64,000 nt of DNA from positions 51,550,407-51,614,406 of the forward strand of contig CM055103.1 in the NCBI GenBank assembly GCA_029204225.1, read 5' to 3'. The notes under the pieces were generated by a model that was not told the origin of the DNA, did no database searches, and saw only the letters and a program-made list of their open reading frames with translations. The position numbers and the translations under genes were made by a program. This DNA comes from Diphasiastrum complanatum. Lineage: Eukaryota > Streptophyta > Lycopodiopsida > Lycopodiales > Lycopodiaceae. Of the stretch, positions 11,536 to 23,780 are shown in pieces (position 1 is the first letter of the stretch; each line of letters opens with the position of its first letter).

Positions 11536-12190
11536 CAAGAGGGAGTGTCAGAAATGGTGAACTTTTGCAACTTTGCCACAGAGATCTCAGAAAACAAAGA
11601 TGTCTCGAAGGACAAAAGAATCTCGAAGGCCGAACTGAACAACGACTCGAACACCGAACCAGAGGCCGAAGGAAAAGTGTCCAACATTTGTCCTTGCAAC
11701 CAAATGAAGAAAACACCCTAGAAAGAAAAGACGAACAGAAGAAAAACAATTCGAGCTGATAGTTGGCAGCTCGACGAGCGTGGAGTCTTGTGCTATCATG
11801 CTCAGCCGCTGGAGGTGACGTTGACGTAGGGTAGCTAACTAATTAATTAACGTAAACCTATTTTGTAATTCATAGATAAAGTGTCTTGTAAACTCCTAGT
11901 AGTGGATATATACACGGGATAAATTACCACAAAGAAAAAATAGGGTGTGGATTGTAAAGAGATCAGCTATGCATGAGACTATGCCAGAGAGCAGAACATA
12001 GCGCATTCATGAGAGGAGTGACGGGTCGCCAATGCGCAAGACACTAATCAACTCACTCAAACTAAAATACAAATACAAATGCTCTCTTCAATCCATCTCT
12101 CATTGTTCGCGTCGTTTTGTTGATTAAATACTTCATGGTGTGTGATTTGTAGTTTCTTGCTTAGCATCCTGGAGACAATCAAAATTTTGT
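11536..12190 (+). repeat. Copia 3' LTR
   Basis: Starts TGTCAGAAATGGTGAAC directly after the purine tract. Same family as the minus-strand LTR at 1917-2587. The right edge lies near 12170-12200 and is not sharply defined. Confidence 0.6.
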
Positions 12191-12357
12191 AAACAACAAA
12201 CAAATCTCCAATTTTCTACAAGGTTGCTGGAATGCCTTAATGGGCCATCAACAAAAACTCCACTAGCTACTCACTCAACAGACAACTAAGCAATTTCGTG
12301 GCCAAGTAGTACTAGTGCAAATGCTGCAAGCTCTGACTAATCAAGCCTCGTAGTTGT

Positions 12358-12359
<2 letters not shown>

Positions 12360-12423
<64 letters not shown>
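12360..12423. repeat. GA microsatellite
   Basis: About 31 copies of GA. Shorter GA (12893-12912) and GT (12961-12980) runs follow within 600 bp. Confidence 0.95.
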
Positions 12424-12426
<3 letters not shown>

Positions 12427-12490
12427 GCTGCAGCCCTCCAGGACTAGCTCAATAAAAGCAGATCAAGGGGCTTAGCAACATGATCGACTT

Positions 12491-12739
12491 GTGCAAGCCC
12501 TAGAGGTTGAGCTCGACGCAGAGAAGCAAGCCCATCAAAGCAATGAAGTGGACAAACATCACGTAGTGCTAAAGTCCAGAGAATTAGAGCTGGAGCCCTT
12601 GGGCTTCAAGTCCAACAGTTTGCACTGGGGCATGTTAGAAGATTTTTGTGAAGATTCTTTTAACATATTCCAGCTATTACAATCATATGAAGGATATCAG
12701 GACGTGGAATCAAGGCCAATGGACTACAAGACCAAGTAG
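12491..12739 (+). CDS. Short helical ORF, possibly a gag fragment
   Basis: 82 codons rich in Glu, Lys and Leu (VELDAEKQAHQSNEVDKH), coiled-coil-like at the N-terminus, downstream of the GA run. I do not recognise it. It could be part of an LTR-element gag or spurious. Confidence 0.2.
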   Translation: MQALEVELDAEKQAHQSNEVDKHHVVLKSRELELEPLGFKSNSLHWGMLEDFCEDSFNIFQLLQSYEGYQDVESRPMDYKTK

Positions 12740-14240
12740 TTAAAAACGAATTTGGTTTAAAAACTTTTATAAGTCAAGTTGCTATGGCACATGGTTTCGG
12801 GTTCACCAGAAATCCTAACCCTAGAAATGTCTATATAAGGGCATCTGACATCATTTTTGTATTTACCTTTACATTTGAAGAGAATATGGATTGAGAGAGA
12901 GAGAGAGAGAGAACTTCTCCTCCCATTCCTATCATTTGTTTGTCAAGGCTCTCTTATTTTGTGTGTGTGTGTGTGTGTGTTATTCCTCATTGTGGATGAT
13001 GAATGCTTGTTTTGTTAATGTTAATCATGTTATCAGAATCACGAATCATCATTAGCACAAGCACTCATTCAACTAGTTTCTAAAAACTAATCTATAAAAT
13101 CTACACACAACCAAAATAAGTGTTAAGTCCACACTCTGGAGCAATCATTAAGATCCGTAGGTAGATTTCAATACATAGTTCATTTGATAAGATAATCCTC
13201 TTGAGGAAAAGATCTAGAGCCAAAGATGCCTAGATAACCAAGAAAGACCAAAACCAAGAAAAGAAAGCATGCAAAACAAGAAAAAGAGCAGGAAAATAGA
13301 AGAGGCAAGAGATGAATCCCAAATCTAGGCTCATTCCACTTTAGATTCAACACTAAGTTTGACAACCTTAGTTTGCCTAGATTCCCACTCCCACTATCTT
13401 GTTTACTTTCTTCCCATTGGATCAAAGCCCGTTACTACAACGCGGCACTCACCCAGATTTAGATCCATAAAATCCCTTCTTTGCCCTCTAGATCCACACG
13501 ATTAGGGAGGCAATGAAACGGTCCAACAACTAGTCTTGTGGATATGCATCTATGCCTAAACTTTCTACATGAAAAAGTTCCGTGAACATTAAAATTTGAT
13601 TGGTCCACCTGGTTGAATGGTAGGAATTGTTTACATGGGCATACAAGATTTGAGCACGGACGTTCCAAAAGAAGTTGTCTTTGAATATACCACACCATGC
13701 AACCTCTATATCCACATGAGCTCAGCAAAGCGCTCATTTGGCTTGCATGAATTATTTTTATGGTTTTGGGGACATAAAGTTATTTTGGAATGTTCTAGAT
13801 GAAAAAGGTATCAAATGTTTAGAACATTAGCTTACAAATTTTGGATATATTGGAAAATAGAATCAACATATGACTTTCCATGAGAACAAACATGGAAGTG
13901 TCTCAAGAGACTAAAGAACGTCATCACAAAGATACAGATTGCAAAAAGAATTACCAGGATTATCTCCACTGGTACATTGACTTGGCAGTTCACTTTACAA
14001 AGCAATAGTGTATCAGTACCTTCCCTGTCTTAATCGCCATAAATGGATCATAGAAACAAGAATTTAAGAAGATTCTGATATCGGTCCAAAAAAGAGCATA
14101 TCTCTTAGATTTGCTTGGGTAAGCTGATCGCTCGCAGCTTTCCAGCTGGTCTCTCTCCGTCATGGTAACGGCACATAGAAAGAATGTGCCTTATCTCCCC
14201 AGTGAAAGACTTTGGAATCTTGTTATTATAATACAAGGAT
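12740..14240. other. Spacer and upstream region of the dioxygenase
   Basis: Short open frames only, none with recognisable domains. It contains the microsatellites noted above. The last 250 bases are the likely promoter of the gene at 14486. Confidence 0.3.
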
Positions 14241-14243
14241 TCT

Positions 14244-14252
14244 TATATATAG
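14244..14252 (+). promoter_or_regulatory. Candidate TATA box of the dioxygenase gene
   Basis: TATATATAG about 235 bp upstream of the ATG at 14486, leaving room for a 5' leader of about 200 nt. An in-frame TGA at 14477-14479 shows the coding region cannot start further upstream without splicing. Confidence 0.4.
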
Positions 14253-14485
14253 CAAGCGTATGTACCTCCCTCTGTGCATGCCCAACACCACCAAATTCTG
14301 TTTAGTCCTTATCACTCATCACTCGTGATCAATTATATGCACTAGTAGGAATAGTTTTTCAGGGAAGACACACAGCCCAGCTTCTACACTCACACACCCC
14401 CACAACGCTACAGTGCCTGTACATCCAATACTTTTTATCTTAAACCGGCATAAATATTTCTAGATCATCTACAGACTGATTACGC

Positions 14486-15681
14486 ATGGCAACTTTGAAG
14501 CCAATTGATCTGTCAGGCCTAAATGATGAACGCCTAGCATCTTCCGTCAGGGCTCAGATCGCTGAAGCCTGTGAAAAGAATGGCTTCTTCCAAATTATCA
14601 GTCACGGCGTGCCAGTAGAGCTCATGGATAAGCTGAAGGAAGTTGGTCGCAAGTTCTTTGATATGCCCAAGGAGGAGAAGCTTGTGTATGCTGGAAAGCC
14701 AGTGCTCGCAGCTGAGGGCTATGGCAGCCGTATGGTCCTTACTGACAGTGAGGCGTGAATTCGTGGAGCTTCACACTCTTCCATTATCTGAAAGGCATTA
14801 TAACTACTGGCCACAGAAGCCAGCTGAATTTAATGAGACCGTGGAGAAATACACAGCAGCACTAATGGACCTAGCTCACCGGCTGCTGTCTGTCATCTCT
14901 GAGAATCTTGGGCTCAAACCCACGTACCTCAAGGAGGCTATGGGGGTAACACAGCAGAGCATAGTATTCCAGTGCTATCCTCCCTGCCCGGAGCCAGGAA
15001 AAAGTCTCGGCCTCCCTGCACACTCTGATATTGGAGGCATCGCCATTCTGATGCAAGAGGGCGACGGATTGCAGGTGGCTGCCGCAAACGACACATGGGA
15101 ACTGGTTCCAAATCATCCGAACGCTTTCGTCGTCAATCTGGCAGATCAAATCGAGGTAAATAATTTTGAGTCTGCATGACATAATCAGGATCACATACAA
15201 CAAATGAAGGACATTGTGCTTCCTTAATTTGTCTCCTTATATTGTCAACTAGACTATCACACAAGGTTTAGCTCGTTGTAGTGTTCGCTAACGTCAGGGC
15301 AAGAATTTAAAGTCTGTCAGCCTTTTCAAGAATTCACGAGTTGCTTAAGCCTCTGCAGCGTTACGTTGGTGTCTGTATCAGTTACAAGCAAGTTGACATC
15401 ACTGTGTTTATGAATTGCAGATCATTACGAATGGGAGATACAAAAGTGCCAACCACAGAGCCATTGTGAACAGCGACAGCACAAGACGATCCTACGTAAC
15501 CTTCTATTATCCAGCAAAGGATCAAAAGATCATCCCTGCTCCAGAATTGGTGGATGTAAAGATAGGTCCTTTGTACAGGGAACTATACTATTTAGAATAT
15601 CTGCACGCGCTGGCAGCGGGACGTGCTAAAGATAAACGTCTAGTCCAGTCATTTGCCATCAACAACCCTCTAATCACTTGA
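14486..15681 (+). pseudogene. 2-oxoglutarate/Fe(II)-dependent dioxygenase, one frameshift
   Basis: Plant DOXC-type dioxygenase, a soluble enzyme class that hydroxylates or desaturates small molecules using Fe(II), O2 and 2-oxoglutarate. Exon 1 (14486-15155) has the N-terminal domain (IDLSGL; GFFQIISHGV; FFDMPKEEK; GYGSRM), then LPLSERHYNYWP, CYPPCPEPG and AHSDIGG, the iron-binding H-x-D. The intron is 15156-15420 (gtaaat...gcag, phase 0). Exon 2 (15421-15681) has NGRYKSANHRA (second iron His) and RRSYVTFYYP (R-x-S, 2OG binding). The frame shifts near 14750-14758: MVLTDSEA runs into TGA while REFVELHTLP continues in the next frame. Length is about 310 aa, short at the N-terminus for the family. 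The substrate cannot be told. One indel makes it a recent pseudogene or a sequencing error. Confidence 0.9.
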
Positions 15682-15699
15682 CTGCAAGTTTGTCCATGA

Positions 15700-17300
15700 T
15701 CAAAGGGCTATGATGACTCAATGAAGGGGTTAACATTGGGTATTACACAAATTCACATGAAACGGGTTTCTCGGAGTTACATTCCACCTAGCTACCACAA
15801 GTATAGCACCGCTAAATAGGTCTTCAAGTAAGTATATATATGGTATATAGCTTCGAATAAGGATGGCTACGTGAAGTTTGCCACATTACGTCAGTTTATG
15901 ATCATTGTGTATGCTTTTTACAGATTCCTAGTTTATTTATAAGGAGCAAACAATGTGATCACAACGCGTATCCCAGATCTGTCTGCCTCTCTCGTATCGG
16001 CTATTGGGATCCAATTTTTTTTTTATAAGGAAACCGAAGCAACAATTATGCAAATATCATATTACACTGAATCAGAGAATAATAAAATGTAAAACTGGGG
16101 TCATCGTTTTGTTGCTGTACGGCAAGTTGAATATAACAAGGACTAACCTGACAAACATGAAACCTTGTTGTTACAATATACATACGTAGGTAGGTAAAAA
16201 AATTAAGTGATACTCCAAGCAAAAGCTTTGAAAAAAGTTCTTGTTAAATGAGAGGCTAATATGGTAGGAAAATATACAGATTCAAGGAAGGTCATCAATA
16301 CACTGATATGTATTGAAAACATAACCGTGAGAACGAGATCTCGCAAACAACTTACAGCTATAATATGAATTGAACGTATAATTCTCAAGGGTGAAATGCC
16401 CATTGCATGGAGATGGAGATTGAAATGAGACATTCATGATACCTCACAAGTCATTACCAGAAGAAATAAATATTCATTTCAGTAACCTGGTTAATTGAGT
16501 CAGTTCTGTATGATGTAAAAATTTTGCAACATTTTGAGTGTTGCTCATAGAATTATCAAGATAATAAATCAAAAGGGAACTGATTACAGAATTGAGGTGT
16601 GATTGCCAGCCATTATCGTCTCTAATAGCAATCCATTATTAATTTACTACACGTTAAATTGCAGAATAAGGAAAAATAGAATCATGGATTATGTCATGTA
16701 TCAAATTATGAAATTGGCGTAAGTAGAGAGGCTAGCAAAACCATTCAAGAAATAGAACAAATTAGTGAAAAAGGCTATGAGTACAATGGTTTAGGGCTAA
16801 GCATTGAGAATGTGCAAATTTCCCAAAATAGGGCTTGACTACTACTTGCCCGGAAGTCAATTTCAAAGCTTACGAAACTACAAAAGAGAGAGTCCAATTC
16901 ATTTATGTTTTTCCTTGCTTCTTTTTTCTATCTATAGATATAATCCTATATTTATATAAAAATAAGCTATAGATTATTGGTAGTTTATTATTTCTCCTAG
17001 ACATTGTAATAACATTTAAGGAAACAGTGGACAGACCACCTTTGTCACTATTTCACAGTTTTAAAAGAAAACTTTTATGACTTCCTTCATGAGAATGTTG
17101 TCTTAGAAAAGTAGGAATGACCATTAGAAAAAATGTGACTTTTGCCTTTAGGAAGAGTGTGATACAATAGTTATATAAGTTGCATAATGGCCACTTTAGA
17201 AAAATAGAAATGGCCATTAGAAAAAGAAAAGAAAAGAACTTCCACCTTGTAAGAGTGCAACACACTTGATAGTCGCATAACTCAAATAATTGTTGTCTTA
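15700..17300. other. Downstream spacer, no gene recognised
   Basis: Nothing coding supported. At 17090-17310 a degenerate repeated segment carries GTTGTCTTAGAAAA twice (17097 and 17292) and ATGGCCATTAGAAAA-like blocks three times, a decayed tandem repeat. Confidence 0.35.
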
Positions 17301-17315
17301 GAAAAATATGGGTAG

Positions 17316-18590
17316 CTAAGTACACAAAGAGCACATGGTAGCTTTCCCACCAAATTTTTGCCTCAACATCCACTCTATGACTAGTTGCAACAACCGATGA
17401 GGTTCAACTAGAGCACAACTTGAGAGTATTGGATGGCAATCCTCCTTGCACACCACACACGTCTCGAATGTCAATGTCAACAAGACCAAATATGACAACC
17501 CGTTGGTTGGGTATGTTGTAGCATACTTATCACCATAATTGACTTTAATGCTCTCATCAATGTATGCTAGCTCATCATTAAATGCTTTAACTCTCAATAC
17601 AAAAGCATGAGCACTCTCTTCCTTATTTTGCATAGATTGAAACATTTTCCTTCTAAGGGTAAGTACTCTTGATGTAGACTTGGATTCATAAAGCTTTTTC
17701 AAAGCTTCCCAAGCCTCATTAGATGAAGTGCACCTACACAACTTCTTTGAGAAGCTCACTGGTAACATTCATCTTTATAATGTGTAGAACTCTTTTAGCT
17801 CTCTTGTCATACCTCATTTGATCATGGTGTTCAACGGCCTTTCCTCCACTCCTACAACAATATCCATAAGCTCATTCATTTCAAGGAGAGATTCAATTCT
17901 CACCTTGTAGAGTAATTGGATGAGGTAAGCCTATCATTGCTTTCCAATAAAGCCTCCATTTGTAGCCATGTTGCAATGACATGATCCTCACTTTCAACAT
18001 GTTTCAATGCACAAAGCACTCTCTTAAATGTCAACAAATGCACTCAAGAGGATATCAAAAAGATATGGAACCTCTCAAATCTCTTCCTTGCACCAAACAC
18101 CAAGCTGCCAGCAGATAGAAAGGTAATCGACTGCGAATGGATCTTTAAGATCAAATATAATGCAGATGTCAAATCAACACATAGAATGAAAACTTCTTGA
18201 TCAACACATGATCAACCTATAATCTCATGAACTTTTGTACTTCCTAAACTTGAAACACACTCTTGAAAAGTCCAAAACCCTAAAAAATAAGAGATCCAAA
18301 CAAATTTCGAGTTTTGACAAAAGAACAAAAAATTGAATCATCCAAATTCTATATGCAAATGCTACAACCTTCCTAATGCAATTAAAGTTGCCCAAATCTA
18401 GTAAGTGGAGTGTGAAATTGGCCTACTTTAAGTTCATAACCCTATATTGAGCTTTGATTTACAAAAAATCCATTCTACACACGAAAAATGCTTGATTTTT
18501 GAGTAGAAAACAATCTAGCATGCTCTAGAATTGGTAACTCCTCCAAATCCTTGTTAAATATGGCTAATTCTTTAGATAACCTTCACCAAA
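17316..18590 (-). pseudogene. Copia gag fragment with 5' leader
   Basis: Minus strand. Gag (17768-17316) reads KLCRCTSSNEAWEALKKLYE, RVLTLRRKMFQSM and SAHAFVLRVKAFNDEL, the UBN2-type gag of plant Copia elements. The leader from 18590 to about 17800 contains the gag N-terminus in broken frames and joins the PBS at 18591. The pol region is absent. The leader is the same family as 58860-59056. Confidence 0.7.
18100..18190 (+). pseudogene. Copia reverse transcriptase fragment
   Basis: Plus strand reads KLPADRKVIDCEWIFKIKYN, the conserved start of Copia RT (family: LP.GRKAIGCKWVFKIK.N). It lies inside the minus-strand leader above, so it is an insertion or recombination product. About 30 codons only. 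Confidence 0.6.
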
Positions 18591-18990
18591 GCTCTGATAC
18601 CATGTTAAGAATTATGAATCACTAAGATCCAATACGTCCCTTTAATCTTTGCTTATGAATAGCAACACATGATCTAGCACCATTGACAATGTGGAAATCT
18701 AACATCTACTAAACATAGAAGATGAAAACTCAATAAGATCTTGATCAAACAACATATGTAAGATAAAATGAAGTTGCTGGTCATACAATAGTAGTACCAT
18801 AACAGATTTCATACATGTTGATCCAAAACATAACATATAATTGCATTCTACACACAAGATTGCAAGATATCAACACTATAGTGCAAAAATGGATATATGA
18901 ACCCAAACAGAACTCATGTATAAGCATGAATGAGAGGATGTATCTCTTCTCATGCTTGTACACTATTTATAACAAGTGAATTCCTGAATT
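18591..18990 (-). repeat. PBS (18591-18602) and adjoining LTR
   Basis: Minus TGGTATCAGAGC, a perfect tRNA-iMet PBS, then an LTR edge at 18603 (TGTTAAGAATT on plus). The LTR is similar in layout to 59069 onward. The right edge near 18990 is a guess, set by the gag fragment that follows. Confidence 0.6.
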
Positions 18991-18999
18991 GGACGTTTT

Positions 19000-19255
19000 G
19001 ATGATCAATACATCCTCATCTAGAGTTAGAGTTCCTTGTTTATCACCTTGATCTCTCTTCGTTTTAAAGCACTCACTAGCAAAATGCCCTTTGATACCAC
19101 ACTAGAAGCATTTTAGCTTATATATATATCTTTCCTCTTGCCAAAAGAGAAAGTCTCACCTTGGTCCTGCCCGTTAGACCATTTTCTTTTACCTTTGCCC
19201 TTAAATTTGTCTTTGATGAGCATGGCCTCCTCTCCATCTTGAGATGATGTTGTAG
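19000..19255 (-). pseudogene. Copia gag zinc-knuckle fragment
   Basis: Minus strand carries FKGKGKRKW, then a stop in the first Cys region, then CGIKGHFASECFK (knuckle core C-x4-H-x4-C), then an acidic end. About 80 codons with frame breaks. Confidence 0.6.
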
Positions 19256-19499
19256 ATCAAACTTCCTACTTCCAATGCATGACTATGCCTATCAAAAATT
19301 AAACAAAGCAGTAGTGATGAAAATCACGTTCAATATTTAGCAACTAACTTTGAAATCGCTAGATACTAAGTGATTACGTAGACAAACGTAAAGTATTGAA
19401 TTCTCAAACAATTTCTATCAGTTACAAAAGCAATACAGAGATGCATGCATTTTGACATATACTGAACGCAATAAGACATATTCATTTATCAACCAGAAG

Positions 19500-19664
19500 T
19501 TTACGTCTTTCAAGGCCAGGAGCATTTGGTATGTAAATTGCACAAGGTTAATGATATAGAAGAGTTATATTTTCTGACATTGTTGATTACACATATGATG
19601 ACTTGAAAGTGAGATAAATTATGATAAAGATGGCAATTGAAAATCTGGCAATGAGGCCTTGGAG
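19500..19664 (+). pseudogene. Gene A fragment, cut by an LTR element
   Basis: Plus strand reads DIVDYTYDDLK, then KMAIENLAMRP. It is nearly the reverse complement of 8850-8945 in the 8-9 kb A copy. It stops exactly at 19664, where the Copia LTR begins (TGTTTAATTTC at 19665), so the LTR element landed in an A copy. Confidence 0.6.
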
Positions 19665-20474
19665 TGTTTAATTTCACACGTGTGGATTGTCCACAACATG
19701 TACTTGTGATATCCTAAGGTGTGTAGATGCACCAAGATTAAGATTAGATTGAGATTCAAGATCAATCTTAGATCCTATGGCATGAATTCAAACACTTCCA
19801 ACTCTCACTCACACGTGTGAGAAGTATTCAAAAAATAATCTAAGTAGAAACAAGCTGCTCTCCTTGGATAGAGAGAGAAAAAACATCATGAGCTCTCTGT
19901 TAGAGAGAGAAAGCTAGAAATTCAATGACACTCAAAATCCATTCAATCTCAAAATCAATTAGATCCAAATGAGGAGTACAATGATACTAGTAGATCCACG
20001 AGCTACCGCTATGCTTAACTATGATTGGATCACACTTTTTCACCTCTTAATCCTATTGGACCATTGATCCATGCACCTCTTAGTTCTATTGGACTATATT
20101 CAAGCACACCTCGAATTCCTATTGGACCACACATGGTTCCACCTCTAAATCCTATTGGACCTCTTAGAATTCATCAAACAAAGGCATTACACTTTTCTAC
20201 ACTCTAGTTGACACAAGTTTGGCCTCCTACTCTATTTTGGCTCAATAGTGGCATTACAAGTGAAAATGGATAATTTGCCATCTATGCCAAATTTGACCCT
20301 ATCAACATCCTACACCTAAATGCTTGACTATAAAATTCTATGAGACCCCTATATCAAACAATTTTATTTACTTTACAATTCTCCACACATGGGAACATCC
20401 TCCACACATGTGAGATTCACTTACAGACTTCTATCATAAAAATTACCAAGCTAGATTTTTGCCAATTTCTCACA
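19665..20474 (-). repeat. Copia LTR 1 (outer left)
   Basis: About 810 bp, from TGTTTAATTTCACACG to ...CACA. It is homologous along its length to 23045-23780. The minus-strand purine tract (GAAGAGGAGTGTG boundary) lies just right of 20474. This is the 3' LTR of the left element. Confidence 0.8.
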
Positions 20475-23032
20475 CTCCTCTTCAAAAAATAGCTTGTAAA
20501 GGTATTAGATCACTTGATAAGTTTGTAAATTTTTTTTGAGTGGATCCTTTGGTATGCATAAGAAGTGAATATCAGCCAAGGGATCCATCATAGCAGCACC
20601 CTCACCATATCCATAATAAGATCTCTTTGGTAGAGATCTCTTGCCAATGCCTTTGAAGAGTGCTCCACAAATATGCCACTATGATCATGGGCTTCCTCCT
20701 TGCTGGATCATTATCTTTGCTTTGAAAGCTCCACTTGCATGATGGATGCACCATAAATAGAGAAATCTGAGGCTTCCAAGCCTCATAAGGATCATGGAGA
20801 TCAAGATCATAAGATGTGAAACAATGATGATTATCAAGATTATGCTTTCTAGCTTGACTAGTCCACATACAATGAACTATATCCACAATGGATCTAATCT
20901 TGATATCAAAGACTATCTTGATCTTTTCAAGGCTAGTTACTCTCTCAATGATGTAAGTGTCCACTTTGGATGCTTCACTTAATCTCAAGAGGAGTTTACA
21001 ATTTGCCTCAAAACATGTGAAAACATGATTTTCAAAAAAGTGAGTACCAAGCTCAATCTTGTTCTTACTAGAACCAAGAGCATACTTTTGACAATACAAT
21101 ATCTTGCTTTCAAAAAGCATTGGAAACACATCTAAGTCAATAATGACAAGAAACATGTCCATACCATAAGCATCATACAAAACTAGTATAGCTTTTCTTG
21201 AACTTTGAGATCCAAATAATTCAATGAAGCAAGATAGCATTTCAAGCAAAGAAAGAGAAGCATATATGAATGTGTTGTAGTAAATACAACATGAAAGATG
21301 CCCCTCTTTGCCATGTAAGGTTAGCCATAAAGACTTGGCCATGCATCTTGAAGATCTTCTTGAAATCATATGAAGAAGAAACTCCTCCTCACACCTTGGC
21401 CCCATCATAACTTGAATACCTTCAAAAAAGATAACTTGTGATGCTTCTTGAGAAACATTGATCTCGGCCACTTCCAAGATTGAATCTTCATGCAGCATGA
21501 CATCTCTATTCACAATCACTTTTGAAATAGAAAGTGTAAAGACACTAAAGGCCTCCTTGATGGATGAGTATCCAATCATGATCCATGAGCTTGGATCATC
21601 CTTCCTCCTTGTTTCCAAGGGAAGATGTGCAAATCAAGCACTACCAAGTTCACTAAGGTGATCAACCTTAGGCTTCATCTTGAATAAAACTTCATATGGT
21701 GCTATTCCTTAAAGAGATCCAATACTCCTCAAAGCTTTGATCTTCAATGAGAATTTATTCTCAACATATGCTTTGAATAATAAGGAATAATCATACACCA
21801 TAATACTTGAAGAGAGAAGATATGTTCATCTTGTGTGATCATCCTCCTTTGAAATATTGGACATATAAGAAACATCAAGAGAGTTTGCACTCTCACTTGG
21901 ATCCAATTTGTAGATGCCTTCAAATCTTGATCCATATGCAAGGATCTCACCATCCTTCTTGATTCCTAAGAGTGAGAAGCCTAGAGGTATTCTTAGCCTC
22001 ATAGATAGTCTTGAGACAATCCCAAGCTTCTTTGGCTGTTGTACAAGTACCTATCTCCCTCAATATCTCATTAGAGACATTCATCTTGATGTAGTGGAGA
22101 GCCATCCTAGCTTTCTTTTTGTATTTTTGAACCTCTTGAAGAACTTGTGGTTCTTCTTCAAGGCCAAGAACTATGTCCATCACGTCTTGAAGGATCAAGA
22201 TGGCCTCCAACCTCATTTTCCAAATTGAATAGTTTGAAGTGGACAATCTTTCACTTGGTTCCAACAAGGATGAACCCATTGAAGAAATTTGAAGTGAAGA
22301 AAACTCAAATGATGAACAGTAAATGTTGCTACACACTCTCAATAGGATCCAATAATAGAGTACTATCTCCTCCTATGAAAGATCTTGCAACTATTTGAGA
22401 ATTGATCCTCACTAGCTACACAAATCTCTCTAAAACAAGATCTACTTCACATCAAATGATGGAGTATGGGCAAATTTAGGATCAAACACTCTTAGTACGT
22501 GTGAAATACACTAAGAAATCAAATTTGACTCAAATACAATGATATTGCATGAAACAAAATGGTTAAGATCACAAAACAGTGCCTAGATCACATATAGATG
22601 AGATTGGTAAGCATACAACTGTGATTTTGGATCAACCAAGCAATCTCTTGACCAAACCAAATGTGTCCACCCAGGTCTAGGTGCCCTACCTAAACCTCTT
22701 CAAATGCTTATAACTTCTGATTGGCTCAACTAAATGGAATGAAACTGATTGCATCAGAAACTAGACAAAAATTGTTTTAAAACAAGCTATCAAGCAAGAT
22801 AGATGGATCAAGCATAAGAGAGAACTTCCAAATTGAAATTGGATGTTCCTCACATGTGTCTGAGCACCTGATTCTGTACAGTACCAGGTCAGACCCAATC
22901 AATGCCCTATTGATCTCTTTTGATCCAAAATTGGACAAGATAGCTAGGAAAATGGACCTTCACAATTTCTAGCTCAAGATTGATGAATAGTTTTCACTTA
23001 AATGGATCAAAATGCATGGTAACCTTAGGTAG
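20475..23032 (-). pseudogene. Left Copia element, internally deleted and chimeric
   Basis: Minus strand. The 5' leader (22240-23032) is nearly identical to 27720-28518. Gag (22342-21947) runs to LLTLRNQEGW and then jumps into a broken integrase core (21953-21744). A 338-codon open frame (21618-20602) starts as the integrase C-terminus (METRRKDDPSSW, IMIGYSSIKEAFSVF, HED) and parallels 25720-25400 of the right element for about 100 codons. It continues with about 230 codons I do not recognise. Protease and RT are absent, so this is a non-autonomous element that would depend on its neighbour's family for mobility. Confidence 0.75.
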
Positions 23033-23044
23033 GCTCTGATACCA
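23033..23044 (-). other. Primer binding site of the left Copia element
   Basis: Minus TGGTATCAGAGC, the perfect tRNA-iMet complement, directly next to the LTR edge at 23045. Confidence 0.85.
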
Positions 23045-23780
23045 TGTTGAATTTCACACGTGTGGATTGTCCACAACATGTACTTGTGATCTCCTAAGGT
23101 GTGTAGATGCACCAAGATTAAGATTAGATTGAGATTCAAGATCAATCTTAGATCCTATGGCAAAAACACACTACTACATGCATTCAAATACTTCCAACTC
23201 TCACTCACACATTTGAGAAGTATTCAAAAAATAATCTAAGTAAAAACAAGCTGCTCTCCTTGGGTAGAGAGAGAGAAAGCATCATGAGCTCTTGGGTAGA
23301 GATAGAAAGCTAGAAATTCAATGACACTCAAAATTCACTCAATCTCAAAATCAATTAGATCCAAATGAGGAGTACAATGATACTAGTAGATCCACGAGCT
23401 ACCACTATGCTTAACTATGATTGGACTACACTTTGTCACCTCTTAATCTATTGGACCATTGATCCATGCACCTCTTAATTCTATTGGACTATATTCAAGC
23501 ACACCTCAAATTCCTATTGGACCTCACATGGTTCCACCTCTAAATCCTATTGGACCTCTTAGAATTCATCAAACAAAGGCATTACACTTGTCTACACTCT
23601 AATTGGCACGAGTTTAGCCTCTTACTCTATTTTGGCTCAATAGTGGCATTACAAGTGGAAATGCATAATTTGCCATCTATGCCAAATTTGTTCCTATCAA
23701 CATCCTAAACCTAGATGCTTGATGTAAAAAAACATAAGACCCCTATATCTAACATAGATAATATTTTTCAATTCTTCACA
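23045..23780 (-). repeat. Copia LTR 2 (shared central LTR)
   Basis: 736 bp, TGTTGAATTTC...TTCACA. A PBS abuts its left side and a purine tract (23781-23790, minus TTAGGAGGAG) its right side. It therefore serves as the 5' LTR of the left element and the 3' LTR of the right element. Confidence 0.85.
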
